Shown piece by piece: positions 24,907 through 27,254 of a stretch of 27,254 nt of DNA. Both the position numbers and the translations under genes were made by a program. Location: positions 1 to 27,254 of the forward strand of contig JAIJUV010000016.1 of the NCBI GenBank assembly GCA_022732315.1, read 5' to 3'. Every line of letters begins with the position of its first letter. Position 1 is the first letter of the stretch. This DNA comes from Prevotella sp. (GTDB lineage Bacteria > Bacteroidota > Bacteroidia > Bacteroidales > Bacteroidaceae). Below the pieces are notes generated by a model. It was not told where the DNA came from. It was given only the letters and a program-made list of their open reading frames with translations, and searched no databases.

Positions 24907-26357
24907 ATAGCAAACTGATATATAAGATATTGGGGCAACTGCTTTTCATAGAGGCTTTTCTGCTCTTTGTCTCTCTGCTGGTAGCCTATTACTATCAGCA
25001 GGAAGATGTCTTCGCCTTCGTGATATCAACACTCGCTACCATAGGAGGCGGACTCATTCTGAAATGGAGGGGCCATGGAGCCGACAACTCGATGTCGCGC
25101 CGCGATGCCTATCTCGTGGTGTCGCTATCCTGGATCATCTTCAGTCTCTTCGGCACCCTACCCTTCATGATAAGCGGCTACATCAGCAACTTTACGGATG
25201 CCTACTTCGAGACGATGTCGGGATTCACCACCACGGGTGCCACCATCCTGGATGATGTGGAATGCTTCCCGCACGGCTTGCTCTTCTGGCGATCGCTCAC
25301 CCAGTGGATAGGCGGTTTGGGTATCGTGTTCTTCACCATCGCCCTGCTGCCGTCGCTTGTAGGCGGACAGACCAAGGTGTTTGCTGCCGAGGCCACGGGA
25401 CCTATCAAGACCAAGCTGCATCCCCGACTCTCCACTTCGGCAAAATGGATATGGAGTATCTATCTGGTGCTCACCATCGCCTGCATCGCCTCCTATTACG
25501 TGGCAGGAATGAATCTCTTCGACAGTTTCAACTATGCGATGACCACTACGGCTACGGGTGGTTTCTCCACCCACAACAGCAGTACATCGTTCTTCCATTC
25601 GCCGGCGCTGGAATACATCTGTACCTTCTTCTGCTTCCTCTCGGGAGTGAACTTCACCCTGCTTTATGCGGCAGTTATCAAGTTCAAGATCAAAGACCTG
25701 TTCAAGAACTCGGAGTTCAAGTTCTATATGCTCCTCGTCACCGCCTTTACGGCTTTCATTATGGTAGAGCTGATGGTGATGCGCAACTACGATGTGGAAC
25801 ATGCCTTCCGCAGTGCCATCTTCCAGGTGGTATCATTTATCACCACCACGGGATTGTTTAACGACGATGCAGCCGTGTGGCCTCACGTTACCTGGGTGGT
25901 ATTAGCAGCCTGCATGTTCTTCGGAGCCTGCTCGGGCAGTACGAGTGGAGGTTTGAAATGTATCCGTGGCGTGATGCTGGTGAGAATGGTGAAGAATGAG
26001 TTCCGACAGATTCTGCACCCTAATGCCGTGCTGCCGCTGAAGATTGATGGTGTCAACGTGCCGATGCAGAAGCGGGTAACGCTGCTTGCCTTCCTCACCA
26101 CCTATCTCATCATCTGCCTGGTCATCTCGTTCACGATGATAGCCATGGGCATCGACAACACCAATGCCATCACCATCACCCTGAGCTGTGTGGGCAATGT
26201 GGGACCTACCTTGGGTACAGAGATAGGACCTACGATGTCGTGGAGCGAACTGCCTGATGTGGCAAAATGGTTCTGCTCGCTGATGATGCTCATCGGACGT
26301 CTGGAGATATTCAGCGTACTGGTGATCTTCACCCCTGCCTTCTGGAGGGAGAACTAG
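24900..26357 (+). CDS. trkH: Trk potassium uptake membrane subunit TrkH
   Basis: TrkH is the potassium-conducting inner-membrane subunit. The 485-aa product is normal in size, with about ten hydrophobic segments arranged as four M1-P-M2 repeats. Filter segments are visible in each: GFTTTGATI, TTATGGFST, ITTTGLFND and CVGNVGPTLG. The cytoplasmic loop SGSTSGGLKCIR, a TrkH/TrkG/KtrB family mark, is present. KtrB is less likely because of the length and the partner, a full two-RCK TrkA. The start at 24900 follows the trkA stop by 18 bp; an upstream ATG at 24878 is not in frame with the protein and stops after ten codons. No terminator is seen after the gene. Confidence 0.95.
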   Translation: MINSKLIYKILGQLLFIEAFLLFVSLLVAYYYQQEDVFAFVISTLATIGGGLILKWRGHGADNSMSRRDAYLVVSLSWIIFSLFGTLPFMISGYISNFTDAYFETMSGFTTTGATILDDVECFPHGLLFWRSLTQWIGGLGIVFFTIALLPSLVGGQTKVFAAEATGPIKTKLHPRLSTSAKWIWSIYLVLTIACIASYYVAGMNLFDSFNYAMTTTATGGFSTHNSSTSFFHSPALEYICTFFCFLSGVNFTLLYAAVIKFKIKDLFKNSEFKFYMLLVTAFTAFIMVELMVMRNYDVEHAFRSAIFQVVSFITTTGLFNDDAAVWPHVTWVVLAACMFFGACSGSTSGGLKCIRGVMLVRMVKNEFRQILHPNAVLPLKIDGVNVPMQKRVTLLAFLTTYLIICLVISFTMIAMGIDNTNAITITLSCVGNVGPTLGTEIGPTMSWSELPDVAKWFCSLMMLIGRLEIFSVLVIFTPAFWREN

Positions 26358-26363
26358 AGTTTA

Positions 26364-26386
26364 AGTGAAGAGTGAAGAATGAAGAG
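26364..26386. repeat. AGTGAAGAGTGAAGAA repeat after trkH
   Basis: The 16-mer at 26364-26379 is identical to 10425-10440 downstream of ddh, and is followed by TGAAGAG. It begins 7 bp after the trkH stop and lies in the 72-bp gap before manA. No stem-loop or -7 motif was recognised in this gap. Confidence 0.7.
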
Positions 26387-26429
26387 TTCTATAACTAGAA
26401 ACATTTTATCAACTAATTCAATAAAAATT

Positions 26430-27254
26430 ATGAAACCATTAAAATTTGAACCACTATTGAAGTCCACTATTTGGGGTGGCAACAAGATTATCGCTTTCAA
26501 GCATCTTGACATGAAGCAAGAGAAAGTAGGTGAGAGCTGGGAAATTTCTGGAGTTCCTGGCAACGAGAGCATCGTAGCTGATGGCGAAATGAAGGGCAAG
26601 AAGCTCAATGAGGTTGTTGCCGAGTTGAAGGACAGTTTACTTGGAACCGAAAACTACAAGCGTTTTGGCAATGAGTTCCCGCTGCTCATCAAGTTTATCG
26701 ACGCCAACACCGACCTTTCTATCCAGGTGCATCCTAACGATGAGATTGCCAAGAAGCAGGGTAAGGAGCGCGGCAAGACCGAGATGTGGTATGCGCTGCC
26801 AAGTGAGCCGGATGCCAAGCTCTACAACGGATTGAAGATGCAGATTACTCCTGAGCAGTATAAGGAGATGGTGGAGAATGATACCATCACCGATGCCCTG
26901 GCTCAGTATAACGTGAAGGAAGATGACTGCTTCTTTATCCCAGCGGGCAGAATCCACGCCATCGGAACAGGCTGTTTCGTTGCCGAGATTCAGCAGACCA
27001 GCGATGTAACCTATCGCATCTACGACTTCAAGCGCAAGGACAAGGATGGCAACTATCGCCAGCTCCACACAAAGGAAGCATCTGAGTGCATCGACTACAC
27101 CGTACTGGCAGACTATCGCCAGAACTACACTCCTGCCAAGAACCAGGGTGTAAGCATGGTACAGTGCCCTTACTTCACCACTGCCGTTTATGATCTCAAC
27201 GAACCAATGACCCTGGATTATTCAGAGTTGGACAGCTTCGTGATTCTGATTGGC
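26430..27254 (+). CDS. manA: Mannose-6-phosphate isomerase, class I (3' end outside window)
   Basis: ManA interconverts mannose 6-phosphate and fructose 6-phosphate, linking glycolysis to GDP-mannose and mannose use in the cytoplasm. The first 275 codons are present, starting MKPLKFEPLLKSTIWGG. The zinc ligands of the cupin site are visible: Gln 99 and His 101 in QVHPND, Glu 118 in KTEMWY and His 176 in PAGRIHAIG. Bacteroidota class I enzymes are about 320 aa, so roughly 50 residues are missing beyond the window edge. The start is the first ATG after the gap and fits the family N-terminus. It is 72 bp downstream of trkH on the same strand; whether it has its own promoter is unclear. No frameshift is seen. 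Confidence 0.95.
   Translation, partial: MKPLKFEPLLKSTIWGGNKIIAFKHLDMKQEKVGESWEISGVPGNESIVADGEMKGKKLNEVVAELKDSLLGTENYKRFGNEFPLLIKFIDANTDLSIQVHPNDEIAKKQGKERGKTEMWYALPSEPDAKLYNGLKMQITPEQYKEMVENDTITDALAQYNVKEDDCFFIPAGRIHAIGTGCFVAEIQQTSDVTYRIYDFKRKDKDGNYRQLHTKEASECIDYTVLADYRQNYTPAKNQGVSMVQCPYFTTAVYDLNEPMTLDYSELDSFVILIG

Noticed and set aside
24878..24910. ATG at 24878 as the true trkH start
   Set aside because: It stops at TAG after ten codons and is out of frame with TrkH.

Overview
The window looks like chromosomal DNA of a Bacteroidota species, most likely the Prevotella/Segatella group. Evidence: a type IX secretion translocon gene (sprA), a SusC/SusD outer-membrane pair, a meso-diaminopimelate dehydrogenase, a lipoprotein with Cys followed by acidic residues, and promoters with the Bacteroidota -7 motif TAnnTTTG instead of a sigma70 -10 box. 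The genus is inferred from protein and promoter style; no rRNA or tRNA is present to confirm it.

Layout. 1-609: 3' end of nadB (+). 610-730: a bidirectional terminator whose right arm occurs as three 30-bp tandem copies that run into the sprA stop codon. 727-9129 (-): ruvA then sprA, abutting with no gap. 9130-9505: 376 bp without a gene, holding a 22-bp tandem repeat and the ddh promoter. 9506-10405 (+): ddh. 10520-11872 (-): an AAA_14/DUF4143 ATPase. 11873-13325: 1.45 kb with no intact gene but several families of short, regularly spaced repeats, two promoter-like sites, a truncated HU-like reading frame and a long hairpin. 13326-18548 (-): susC-susD. 18766-21476 (-): a secreted C1B cysteine peptidase followed by an L-cysteine desulfidase-family gene, probably one operon. 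21594-26357 (+): dxs, trkA, trkH. 26430 to the end (+): 5' part of manA.

Most genes are housekeeping: NAD synthesis, recombination, lysine/peptidoglycan precursor metabolism, isoprenoid synthesis, potassium uptake and mannose/fructose phosphate interconversion. The envelope genes (sprA, susCD, secreted peptidase) fit a saccharolytic or proteolytic gut or oral bacterium. The SusCD pair has no glycosidase, sigma/anti-sigma pair or hybrid two-component regulator beside it here, so its substrate cannot be read from context.

The least ordinary part is 11.87-12.88 kb. An 18-bp motif occurs five times at 33-34 bp spacing directly upstream of the ATPase, and the fifth copy fills the spacer of that gene's predicted promoter. 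Next come a 21-bp x4 array, a doubled TTCGCGAA palindrome just upstream of another promoter-like site, ATCCCTCACG x3 at 11 and 21 bp spacing, and a 22-bp x5 array. Most of these spacings are close to whole turns of DNA, which suggests protein-binding arrays. Function is unproven.
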